Positions 1 through 5,578 of a DNA stretch of 5,603 nucleotides are shown here, in pieces; position 1 is the first letter of the stretch; each line of letters begins with the position of its first letter. A program made the translations under genes and the position numbers. The notes beneath the pieces are model-generated. The model saw only the letters and a list, made by a program, of their open reading frames with translations, was not told the DNA's origin and made no database searches. This stretch comes from Flavobacteriales bacterium UBA7382 (lineage in GTDB: Bacteria; Bacteroidota; Bacteroidia; Flavobacteriales_D; Sanyastnellaceae). The stretch is from NCBI GenBank assembly GCA_002469765.1, contig DKNS01000022.1:1-5603 (forward strand). The letters run 5' to 3'.

Positions 1-423
1 AGCAACAACAAATATATTCGAGCCTAAGGCCTCTCTTGTCTGAACTTCCACACGGAGGGGGGAGTATTCTTCAGAGACTGGTTGTAAATGGCCGTAAAAA
101 CTTGGAGGGTACTTCTCCAAGTATGCCATAGGGAATAACAACCAACAGAACATTAAAGCACTGAAATTGACTCGTCCTGCTTTTTCGATGTCAGCAGTCA
201 AGTCCTCATAGCCATCTTTTTCAATCCTCACATCCAACAAACTTCTACTGGGTTCGGCATCCCTATGACGCACTGGTGTTTCACCTATGTACTCTCCGTT
301 CGTAAAGACATTTGCTCCACTTGGATACGAAGAAATGAGAATGCCACTGGAACACGAGGGCAGAAGAATCAAAAGAACGAGCAAGCAAGCGACTGGTTGT
401 TTGCGATTGGTTAGAATGGTCAT
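1..423 (-). CDS. PEGA-domain lipoprotein, 3' end cut by window edge
   Basis: This reads as an outer-envelope lipoprotein with one PEGA domain; the 141 codons seen are open to the window edge, so the C-terminus is missing. The start is the ATG at 423. Residues 10-23 are a strongly hydrophobic signal segment ending L-P-S-C, with Cys24 as the likely lipidated residue; proline at -2 is unusual for a lipobox, but the surrounding pattern fits. Residues 30-50 contain the PEGA core YPSGANVFTNGEYIGETPV, followed by a KDGYEDLTADI strand near 75-85. A hydrophobic stretch (about 92-104) and a K-Y-P-P-S-F-Y segment follow, as in other small PEGA lipoproteins. PEGA domains are beta-sandwich modules linked to surface or periplasmic binding, but no specific ligand can be inferred here. 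It lies downstream of the 557-1648 gene on the same strand, separated by 133 bases that contain a dispersed repeat, so it is probably transcribed separately. No clear Shine-Dalgarno is seen. Confidence 0.85.
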   Translation of the reverse strand, partial: MTILTNRKQPVACLLVLLILLPSCSSGILISSYPSGANVFTNGEYIGETPVRHRDAEPSRSLLDVRIEKDGYEDLTADIEKAGRVNFSALMFCWLLFPMAYLEKYPPSFYGHLQPVSEEYSPLRVEVQTREALGSNIFVVA

Positions 424-556
424 CGTCCCCGGACAACCAACTATTGTGCCAATTTATCAAATTTTTTCTCCATGCAGTCCTCTACCAAAAGCCATTTTAC
501 GTGCGGACCCAGCAGGACAGAAGCCGAACACCATCAACCCCGATTTGGTCAAGTGA
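424..556. other. Short intergenic gap holding repeat copy 1
   Basis: These 133 bases separate two minus-strand genes. The right half is dispersed repeat copy 1 (492-554), which ends two bases from the stop codon of the 557-1648 gene. The rest is A/T-rich leader of the PEGA lipoprotein gene. A TAAATTGG sequence on the minus strand near 450 resembles the Bacteroidota -7 element TAnnTTTG, but no -33 TTG lies at the usual spacing, so I do not call a promoter. Confidence 0.5.
492..554 (+). repeat. Dispersed intergenic repeat, copy 1
   Basis: This is one of four same-orientation copies. It matches copy 3 (3304-3366) at 56 of 63 positions with no gaps, and copy 4 at 23 of 23 positions over 505-527. 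The best-conserved parts are GGACCCAGCA, GAAGCCGAACACC and CCCCGATTTGGTCAAGT. The right end lies two bases from the stop codon of the T9SS gene on the opposite strand. All minus-strand frames and one plus-strand frame can be read through parts of it, but no reading is convincing as a gene. I do not recognise the element. It lacks the terminal inverted repeats expected of an insertion sequence. Confidence 0.88.
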
Positions 557-1648
557 TTACCTGAGAATCTGAATCGTCTCCGTGCGTTTTGCTTTTGAAG
601 ACATGACTTCCACGACGTAAAAGCCCTCGGGAACGCCTGAGACATCGATCACCGAATTCTGCACTGACTTCAACAGAGTTCGCCCGGACATGTCGATGAT
701 TTTCAACCATTCAAACTCACCACGGACATTGAGATAGTCCCTTGCAGGCACCGGAAACACCAGAGTGGGAATGACTGGGATGGTGGAGATTAATAGGTTG
801 GCATCAATGGGCTGCCAGAATTGCAGCCCGGCGTCCCACACTTGGGTCAAACAACAACTCAGCGTATCACCTGGGCAGGAGAAATTGCTGACGTCCACGT
901 ATTCGATGCAAGTCGTGATGGTGTCCATCTCAATGGCGTTGAAGGCAAGGTGCGTGCAAGGCCCTCCAAAACAACTGTCCTCGCCCAGCAAAAGTCCTCC
1001 CGCATGAGTACTGACATACAAAGGTGCCATTGGAGGAAGGCCATTGCCTGTTGTAGGTATGGCAACCTCGATCTCAGTTTGCGAGCCAATGGTGTACACG
1101 AAGTCACACAGAGGCTCCTCAATTTGAGCACTGGTCTGTCCGGCCGAAAGCCCCTCACCAATTTCTAAAGCATACCCCACATCGTGCAAAAAGATGGTGT
1201 CATTGCCCGCGGAAACTTCCAAGGAAATCCATCCAAGTTGACTTTCTCCCGCGACATGGATGTTGAGTCCGAGGTACTTCAAGCCTTCCCCAGTAAAAAG
1301 TCCGCCTCCGCCCACATCCGTTCCGAGAACGGCATAACCCTCAGAATATGGCTCGGCCACACCATCGCCACAGCCCAGTGCATCGGGGTATCCAAACGTG
1401 GAGTTGTCCATCACAGAGGAACCTCCCATTGAATTGACCCTGGCGGCAGTTGCCATCTCCGTCAAGGTGTAAATCTCAAAGGTGTAATCATCCGAGTTGT
1501 CCCCATTGACATCAATGGAAAAAGAATTTGATTCGAGGGTTACTGTTTGGTCAATCGAATAGGTACTGATTTGCGCTTGACAAAACGCATGCATTTGACA
1601 CATGGCAAGGCCAATCACAAAACGCGAACAAGTCGTAAAAGGATTCAT
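557..1648 (-). CDS. Secreted protein with T9SS type A sorting domain
   Basis: A 363-residue protein predicted to cross the inner membrane by Sec and the outer membrane by T9SS. I chose the ATG at 1648, because it begins a proper signal peptide (MNPFTTCSRFVIGLAMCQ, cleavage near residues 25-26). The frame can be extended only to a TTG at 1666, which adds a charged stretch before the signal. Residues 45-55 contain DVNGDNSDDYTFEI, a Ca-binding-like acidic loop. At 124-170 a segment YLGLNIHV...LGWISLEV...HDVGYALEIGEGLSAG resembles a pattern I know from many uncharacterised exported proteins. A cysteine-rich stretch spans about 181-266. The C-terminal sorting domain is at about 298-363, with FPVPARDYLNV, an IIDMSGRTLL strand, VPEGFYVVEV and the final ETIQILR. 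In known T9SS proteins this domain is removed at export and the protein is attached to the surface or released. The substrate or ligand is unknown. Repeat copies lie just beyond both ends of the gene. Confidence 0.9.
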   Translation of the reverse strand: MNPFTTCSRFVIGLAMCQMHAFCQAQISTYSIDQTVTLESNSFSIDVNGDNSDDYTFEIYTLTEMATAARVNSMGGSSVMDNSTFGYPDALGCGDGVAEPYSEGYAVLGTDVGGGGLFTGEGLKYLGLNIHVAGESQLGWISLEVSAGNDTIFLHDVGYALEIGEGLSAGQTSAQIEEPLCDFVYTIGSQTEIEVAIPTTGNGLPPMAPLYVSTHAGGLLLGEDSCFGGPCTHLAFNAIEMDTITTCIEYVDVSNFSCPGDTLSCCLTQVWDAGLQFWQPIDANLLISTIPVIPTLVFPVPARDYLNVRGEFEWLKIIDMSGRTLLKSVQNSVIDVSGVPEGFYVVEVMSSKAKRTETIQILR

Positions 1649-1700
1649 GCGTCGAAGATGACTCAATCAAATGACATGAACTTCACGACTGTAGGTGAAC

Positions 1701-1847
1701 TTATCGATTTACGTGTGGTGTGGACCCCGCAGGAAAGAACCCAAACACCATCAACCCCACATTGGTCTCCAGGTACGTCTGTTTCCCTTGACCAAAAACA
1801 CCTGACATCAGGGTGAACGCAAAAAGAGCAGAGTAGACGTATTTCAT
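1701..1847 (-). CDS. Possible small secreted peptide or 5' gene remnant
   Basis: ATG at 1847 opens a 48-residue reading frame ending in TAA at 1701-1703. Residues 1-20 (MKYVYSALFAFTLMSGVFGQ) form a textbook signal peptide: basic start, hydrophobic core, and a G-V-F-G-Q cleavage region common in Bacteroidota. The mature part is only 28 residues, including TYLETNVGLMVFGFFPAG, which looks like the first strand of an outer-membrane or secreted protein. That part is encoded by dispersed repeat copy 2. AAGGGGAG about 12 bases before the ATG could be a ribosome binding site, and TACGTTTG lies about 55 bases upstream. It could be a genuine small peptide, or the surviving 5' end of a longer gene whose remainder was lost. 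A 5-bp duplication in the repeat sits near its 3' end and shifts the frame to the stop. I do not recognise a family. Confidence 0.4.
   Translation of the reverse strand: MKYVYSALFAFTLMSGVFGQGKQTYLETNVGLMVFGFFPAGSTPHVNR
1708..1767 (+). repeat. Dispersed intergenic repeat, copy 2 (divergent)
   Basis: Same orientation as the other copies. From GGACCC to TTGGTC (1722-1767) it matches copy 1 at 39 of 46 positions without gaps. The left part TTTACGTGTGG also matches, but TGTGG is present twice in tandem (1716-1720 and 1721-1723 shifted within TGTGGTGTGG), so this copy is 5 bp longer than copies 1 and 3. Its right end (ACATTGGTCTCC) has diverged from the ATTTGGTCAAGT seen in copies 1 and 3. It is the oldest-looking copy, or the one under different constraint, since it overlaps the small ORF. 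Confidence 0.8.
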
Positions 1848-1901
1848 CTGGTTGGTTTTCTCCCCTTAAAAATAGCTATTCGAATGCCACACTCATGCCC
1901 T

Positions 1902-1909
1902 CAAACGTA
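1902..1909 (-). promoter_or_regulatory. Candidate Bacteroidota -7 element
   Basis: The minus strand reads TACGTTTG, a perfect match to the phylum's known TAnnTTTG -7 consensus, about 55 bases before the ATG at 1847. The nearest upstream TTG is only 13 bases away, shorter than the 17-23 usually seen, so the -33 half is not supported. It could drive the small ORF and the downstream T9SS gene. Confidence 0.3.
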
Positions 1910-1916
1910 AAGCCTA

Positions 1917-1951
1917 CTTGACCAAATAAAAGTATTTCAATCAAGGTCAAG
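1917..1951 (-). terminator. Stem-loop after DUF1624 gene, possible terminator
   Basis: CTTGACC (1917-1923) pairs with GGTCAAG (1945-1951), and inside it AAATA (1924-1928) pairs with TATTT (1933-1937) around the loop AAAG. This gives a 12-pair stem with a 7-base bulge on one side. It begins 12 bases after the DUF1624 stop codon, where a terminator would be expected. There is no U-tract after it, so termination is inferred from position and structure only. Confidence 0.45.
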
Positions 1952-1963
1952 CAACGCGGAACC

Positions 1964-3169
1964 TCACAAGTAGCTCAACCATGCTTTCTCCGGATGGTTC
2001 CTCTTGTACACCATCCACCAACGCGAGGGGCCATAAAGAAGTACGACAATCATTGCCCAAATTAGATAAACTCCAAGGAGTGAGAATCCGTATCCGGTGA
2101 GGCTGTCATCCATGGTGACAAATTCATCCAAAAACATCGCATCCCAACCAAACCCCTGGTATGCCGCAACAAGAATGGCAAGGAGGTGAATCGCCAAAAG
2201 GTGAGCGAGGTAAAAGAAGAAGGGAACCTTGCCGAAGACCATCAACCACGTCGCGAATCGGTTTTGCAAACCTTCAAATTGGGTAAGAATCAACATCGAC
2301 GGACCGAGGGTCATGGCGAGGTAAGCCAGCGAGGGCGGATATTTTGCAGGATTGAAAAAATCGACAATTGTGCCCGACAACGTGGGCTGCATCTCCCAAA
2401 AGTTTGAATTGCCGTATCCACTACACAACCGCACAACCACAAATCCAACCGTCAAGGCCAATCCCCAGAACTTCAGCCACCCCAGTCTCACATCCACAGG
2501 CAAAGACAAGCAACTCCTTCCCAAAACCATCCCCGCCCACATTACCCCTAACCAAGGAAACAACGGGTAGGCAACGGCAACTCTACCAAATCCAAATTCA
2601 AAGGCCCATTGCCTATGAAGCAAGGCATGGAGCACAGATGGGTTCTCAGGATTAACATGGTCAAATGCATGATGCCCCAGTATGATGGCAAATGCCAACC
2701 CCAGCAAAACGAGAGAGTCAAGCTTCAACACAAAGGATGAACAAATCATGGCCAGACCAATGACCCAGATCACACCCAAAATCAAAAGGTCGAAATCCAA
2801 ATCAAAGAGCCAGAGAAAACTGACGATGAACGCATCGCAAAACATCAGCCATACTCCCCGAGAAAGGAGAAACTTCTGCGTCTCAGCCATTGATTTTCTC
2901 GACGCAATGAAAGCAATGGATGCACCAGAAAGAAACACAAACGTCGGTGCACAAAAATGCGTAATCCACCGGGTAAAAAACACAGGGACATTGCTGAGCA
3001 TAGGATCGTCTGGGGCGAAGACGTGAACATCCAAATGAAAGAAATCACGAACATGGTCCAACACCATGATGACCATCACGAGGCCTTTTAAAATGTCCAG
3101 AGATTCAAAGCGAGGCTTTCCTTTTGGCTGAGGTGAATTGGCCGTGTTTGGATTTGATTGAATAGACAT
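1964..3169 (-). CDS. DUF1624 / HGSNAT-like membrane acyltransferase
   Basis: A 401-residue polytopic inner-membrane protein of the DUF1624 group (COG3503), related to the catalytic part of heparan-alpha-glucosaminide N-acetyltransferase. Family members are thought to move acyl groups from a cytoplasmic donor across the membrane to a sugar or similar acceptor; the substrate is unknown here. The start chosen is the ATG at 3169; a TTG six codons earlier would add no domain. Family marks, numbered from that ATG, are: R20-F-E-S-L-D-I-L-K-G leading into the first helix, then MVLDHVRDFF with His39 next to Asp38, the most conserved site; YPLFPWLGVMWAGMVLG near 201; FFNPAKYPPSLAYLAMTLGP near 271-290; and VFGKVPFFFYLAHLLAIHLL near 311-330. 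About ten hydrophobic segments are visible. The length is normal and no key residue appears lost. No operon partner is evident: the upstream neighbour is divergent, and downstream comes a stem-loop. Confidence 0.88.
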   Translation of the reverse strand: MSIQSNPNTANSPQPKGKPRFESLDILKGLVMVIMVLDHVRDFFHLDVHVFAPDDPMLSNVPVFFTRWITHFCAPTFVFLSGASIAFIASRKSMAETQKFLLSRGVWLMFCDAFIVSFLWLFDLDFDLLILGVIWVIGLAMICSSFVLKLDSLVLLGLAFAIILGHHAFDHVNPENPSVLHALLHRQWAFEFGFGRVAVAYPLFPWLGVMWAGMVLGRSCLSLPVDVRLGWLKFWGLALTVGFVVVRLCSGYGNSNFWEMQPTLSGTIVDFFNPAKYPPSLAYLAMTLGPSMLILTQFEGLQNRFATWLMVFGKVPFFFYLAHLLAIHLLAILVAAYQGFGWDAMFLDEFVTMDDSLTGYGFSLLGVYLIWAMIVVLLYGPSRWWMVYKRNHPEKAWLSYL

Positions 3170-3562
3170 CGGACGGAAATTTCGCAAGGTGTGTTCATCG
3201 CAAACAACAACATCATCGTCAAAGTGTCAAACTTTCATGACATTCTATCAAACTGATTTTGCGTCGGCCAAGCCCCAACTTCCTTTCCTCCAAAACGTCA
3301 AGTCCACTTTACTTGTGGACCCAGCAAGAAAGAAGCCGAACACCTTCGACCCCGATTTGGTCAAGTTGACTTGACAGAGTTACTGGGAATCCTGAACACA
3401 ACGAACAGAAAAGCCCGTTTTGAGGCATACCCGCATAACCTGTAGGGATCAATCTATTTTTCACACCTTTACCGAACAGTCATGGAGAACTTTAAAGAGG
3501 CCTTCAGTGCCGTAACCCTATGGGATATATAGATTTACCACAACACCTGAGAATCTTGTGAT
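3170..3562. other. Divergent intergenic region with repeat copy 3
   Basis: About 390 bases separate the minus-strand DUF1624 gene from the plus-strand membrane protein gene, so promoters for both should lie here. Repeat copy 3 occupies the middle (3304-3366). A small dyad TGTCA-N8-TGACA (3225-3229 and 3238-3242) lies about 60 bases before the DUF1624 start, near TTTG-rich sequence on the minus strand that could be its promoter. On the plus strand TAGATTTA (3530-3537), one base off TAnnTTTG, lies 25 bases before the ATG at 3563, and TATTTTTC near 3450 is another one-off match. Neither has a TTG at good spacing. I see no additional gene. Confidence 0.4.
3304..3366 (+). repeat. Dispersed intergenic repeat, copy 3
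   Basis: Matches copy 1 at 56 of 63 positions without gaps and has the same orientation. It lies between divergent genes, so it cannot simply be a terminator of a neighbouring gene. Two short perfect hairpins touch its ends: GTCCAC-N7-GTGGAC at 3302-3320, and GTCAAG-TTGA-CTTGAC at 3360-3375. The plus-strand frame reads VDPARKKPNTFDPDLVK, and copy 1 gives DPAGQKPNTINPDLVK, but neither has a credible gene around it. Confidence 0.88.
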
Positions 3563-4012
3563 ATGAACATCCTAGCTATAATCGCGGGCATTCCTGTACT
3601 CGTGGCTCTTTACGGCATCATCCGACGTCAACGATTTTTCTTTCTTCTTGGATACTTGTTGTATGCCTTGATTGTGGTTCCCAATGAGTTGGGAGAGTAC
3701 ATGGCCACCGGTTCCATGGAGCGTCTTGCTGTGGCCGTGGTGTGGATACTACAAGCCATTTTGGCCTTTCCAAACAAATTAAACTACGACGGCTCCAAGG
3801 TCTTCAAGTCATTTGGAATCAAGACCTTCCTGAGCTTGGCCGCCATCAACATTTTCGGTGTTGTGCTCACAAGGGTGATGCCTACGCCCCCAGAATTCAC
3901 GGAGGGATTGCGGACCATGATCGGCATCTTTCACAGCGTCTTGGCTGTGCTTCCCTTCATCGGCATCTACTTGATGGCCACTGACAAAATCCCGATGGGG
4001 ACAAACAACTGA
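3563..4012 (+). CDS. Small polytopic membrane protein, function unknown
   Basis: I do not recognise this 149-residue protein. It has five probable membrane helices, at about 3-20, 25-43, 52-70, 87-106 and 118-139. A basic turn RRQR (21-24) follows the first helix and suggests a cytoplasmic loop there. Two polar features stand out inside or near the membrane: PNELGEY (40-46) at the end of helix 2, and the short loop FPNKLNYDGSK (69-79) after helix 3. A proline-rich loop MPTPPEF (106-112) precedes helix 5. The protein has no signal peptide apart from helix 1. The gene is followed after 27 bases by a T9SS cargo gene on the same strand, so cotranscription is likely, but this does not reveal a function. 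The ATG at 3563 starts directly at helix 1. No strong Shine-Dalgarno is visible. It is a confident coding region because of its length, composition and regular helix pattern. Confidence 0.82.
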   Translation: MNILAIIAGIPVLVALYGIIRRQRFFFLLGYLLYALIVVPNELGEYMATGSMERLAVAVVWILQAILAFPNKLNYDGSKVFKSFGIKTFLSLAAINIFGVVLTRVMPTPPEFTEGLRTMIGIFHSVLAVLPFIGIYLMATDKIPMGTNN

Positions 4013-4039
4013 TCAAATAATATTGAAAACTCTTTTCTC

Positions 4040-5374
4040 ATGAAGCGACTCTTCACTTTTTTCTCGGCCTTGCTGATGGCCCACGTGGCAACAGGACAAG
4101 CTCCAGCAAACGACTTGTGCTCAGCTGCCATCGATTTGTCTGACCTGTTGGGCAATGGCATTGGACTACAACAAACGTCTGACACATACACGAACATCGA
4201 TGCTACAGGTGAGCCCGATTTAGCGTATGCCTTGGAGGGCTTTTGGTTTGATGAAGACTCGGAGGGAAATGCCGTCAGCGTGGATCAATCGGTATGGTTC
4301 ACCATGCAAGGGGATGGGGGCACTTATCAAATTGTGACCACCAACTGCCCAGGTGCTGCTTTTTACAGCAATGACACCCAAATGGCCTTGTACAAAGGGT
4401 CTTGCGATTCGCTCGAATTGGTGTTGGCCAACGACGATTTGATGCCATTCTGGAGCGCCAATGACGGTTGGTACTATTCTTGGATTGATGCGCACCTTGA
4501 AGCAGGCGTGCAATATTATCTGATGGTCGACGGGTACAACTGGAACGATGGAGACACTTTTCAGGGGGTTTCGCAAGGAACGTTCTGTATTTCAGTGACG
4601 GAGACCACCAACATGGGTGATCACAATGCATGCTCCGGCGCCTTGGGCATCGATGAAATTTTTGAAGCCAACGGCAGTGACTTGTCTACGGTGGGTCCTT
4701 TTGACGGGACCGCAGGAGGCAGCGGGATTTTACCCAACGACAATTCAGAAACACTGGGCATCGAGTGCTGGGAAGATGGGCCAAATGAAGACGCCTCCGT
4801 TTGGTTCAAGTTCACAGGTGACGGAGAATCTTACACCATCAGCCACACTTTTTGCGACGAAGACAACATCGTATGGTGGTTTGGATGGGATTCGCAAATG
4901 GCGCTTTACAAAGGCGTATGTGGAGAGCTTGTCCCCGTTGCTTGCGCCGAGGATTTTAGTACCGATGACAATCAGTGGTGGGCGGAAATTGGCTTCGATT
5001 CAGAAGATGGTGTGGAGTACTTCCTGCGATTTGACGGATTTCTCTGGGAAAACAGTGGAGCTACTTGGACTGCAAATGGTGCGTTTTGCTTGCAGGCATT
5101 CCCAGGCAATGTCAATGGCATTGACGAGTTGGAGCCCGTTTCATTGACGGCATTTCCAAATCCATCTGTTCGAGGAAGTGTGTCACTTTCTTGGCCGGGG
5201 ATGGAGTCCATCGCAGACGTGGCTGTGTTCGACTTGACAGGCCGGCAAGTCGCAGGGTTGACCCAAGTCGTCCGCAACGAAATGGTGAACCTGGACTTGC
5301 CTCAGGGAACTTACGTCGTCAAAATGCGGACTGAAAATTCTTCCGCAACCACGCAACTTCAAGTGGTCCGCTAA
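4040..5374 (+). CDS. T9SS-exported protein with two tandem beta domains
   Basis: A 444-residue protein predicted to be secreted by Sec plus T9SS. Residues 1-20 are a signal peptide (MKRLFTFFSALLMAHVATGQ). Two homologous domains follow, about 24-187 and 195-353. Each starts with N-D/A-C-S-(A/G)-A, has a SVWF-(T/K)-(M/F) strand, a MALYKG-x-C motif (115-122 and 287-294), an acidic stretch, and closes with (Y/F)-(Y/F)-L-(M/R)-(V/F)-D-G and G-(T/A)-F-C. This layout is like the PPC-type beta-sandwich modules common in surface proteins of this phylum, which may bind carbohydrate or act as structural spacers. Residues 370-444 form the T9SS type A sorting domain: AFPNPSVRG, VAVFDLTGRQV, LPQGTYVVKM and a terminal LQVVR. 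No catalytic motif is visible, so an adhesin, binding or structural role is inferred. The protein is rich in Asp, Glu and Trp. A strong stem-loop starts 33 bases after the stop. Confidence 0.92.
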   Translation: MKRLFTFFSALLMAHVATGQAPANDLCSAAIDLSDLLGNGIGLQQTSDTYTNIDATGEPDLAYALEGFWFDEDSEGNAVSVDQSVWFTMQGDGGTYQIVTTNCPGAAFYSNDTQMALYKGSCDSLELVLANDDLMPFWSANDGWYYSWIDAHLEAGVQYYLMVDGYNWNDGDTFQGVSQGTFCISVTETTNMGDHNACSGALGIDEIFEANGSDLSTVGPFDGTAGGSGILPNDNSETLGIECWEDGPNEDASVWFKFTGDGESYTISHTFCDEDNIVWWFGWDSQMALYKGVCGELVPVACAEDFSTDDNQWWAEIGFDSEDGVEYFLRFDGFLWENSGATWTANGAFCLQAFPGNVNGIDELEPVSLTAFPNPSVRGSVSLSWPGMESIADVAVFDLTGRQVAGLTQVVRNEMVNLDLPQGTYVVKMRTENSSATTQLQVVR

Positions 5375-5407
5375 GCCGGCAGCTTGACGTGCTGAAACTC
5401 CGATTCG

Positions 5408-5449
5408 CTGGAGGGTGGTTCTCCGACAGGGAGAATCTACCCCCTCCAG
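5408..5449 (+). terminator. Long stem-loop after T9SS gene, probable terminator
   Basis: CTGGAGGG (5408-5415) pairs perfectly with CCCTCCAG (5442-5449). Inside, TTCTCC (5419-5424) pairs with GGAGAA (5430-5435) around the loop GACAG. The outer and inner stems are separated by a small asymmetric internal loop. It begins 33 bases after the stop codon of the 4040-5374 gene. No U-tract follows, so it may stabilise the mRNA end or stop transcription in a less usual way. Confidence 0.55.
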
Positions 5450-5523
5450 TGTGGTCAGTGGCCTGAGGCTCGAACACCCCGTCTGAACGAGGTGCTGCGC
5501 TGCAGCCTGCTTGTAGACAACGA

Positions 5524-5543
5524 TTGCGAGGCGGTATTCGCAA
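5524..5543. repeat. Short perfect inverted repeat
   Basis: TTGCGA and TCGCAA flank an 8-base spacer (GGCGGTAT). It lies about 35 bases before repeat copy 4. It could be a small hairpin or a binding dyad; nothing else supports either reading. Confidence 0.35.
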
Positions 5544-5578
5544 GGAAACAAGGGGAAATCCTGAAAAAATCCCTCGAG

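Larger units (their letters stand above)
1649..1963. other. Intergenic region with small ORF, repeat copy 2 and stem-loop
   Basis: This 315-base gap separates two minus-strand genes. From right to left, along the direction of transcription, it holds a stem-loop just after the DUF1624 gene (1917-1951), a TACGTTTG promoter-like element (1902-1909), a 48-codon ORF with a signal peptide (1701-1847) that overlaps repeat copy 2, and the leader of the T9SS gene. I see no convincing promoter immediately before the T9SS gene start. Confidence 0.6.

Noticed and set aside
287..556. Plus-strand 89-codon ORF ending in repeat copy 1
   Set aside because: It is antisense to the PEGA lipoprotein gene, which has a clear signal peptide and domain. 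The C-terminal DPAGQKPNTINPDLVK reading comes only from the repeat.
457..645. Minus-strand 62-codon ORF across repeat copy 1
   Set aside because: It overlaps the T9SS sorting domain of the 557-1648 gene out of frame and has no signal peptide or recognisable domain; the repeat explains the open frame.
1649..1666. TTG at 1666 as start of the T9SS gene
   Set aside because: It adds SHLRR in front of a signal peptide that already starts properly at the ATG at 1648.
3170..3187. TTG at 3187 as start of the DUF1624 gene
   Set aside because: The ATG at 3169 is in frame, precedes the whole domain, and needs no rare start codon.
4617..5147. Plus-strand 176-codon ORF inside the secreted protein gene
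   Set aside because: It is an out-of-frame shadow of the 4040-5374 gene, with no domain; the main frame has a signal peptide, duplicated domain and sorting domain.
5440..5500. tRNA-like GGCTCGAACACC sequence
   Set aside because: The T-loop-like motif is not flanked by a 5-bp T-stem, and no acceptor or anticodon arm can be formed on either strand.
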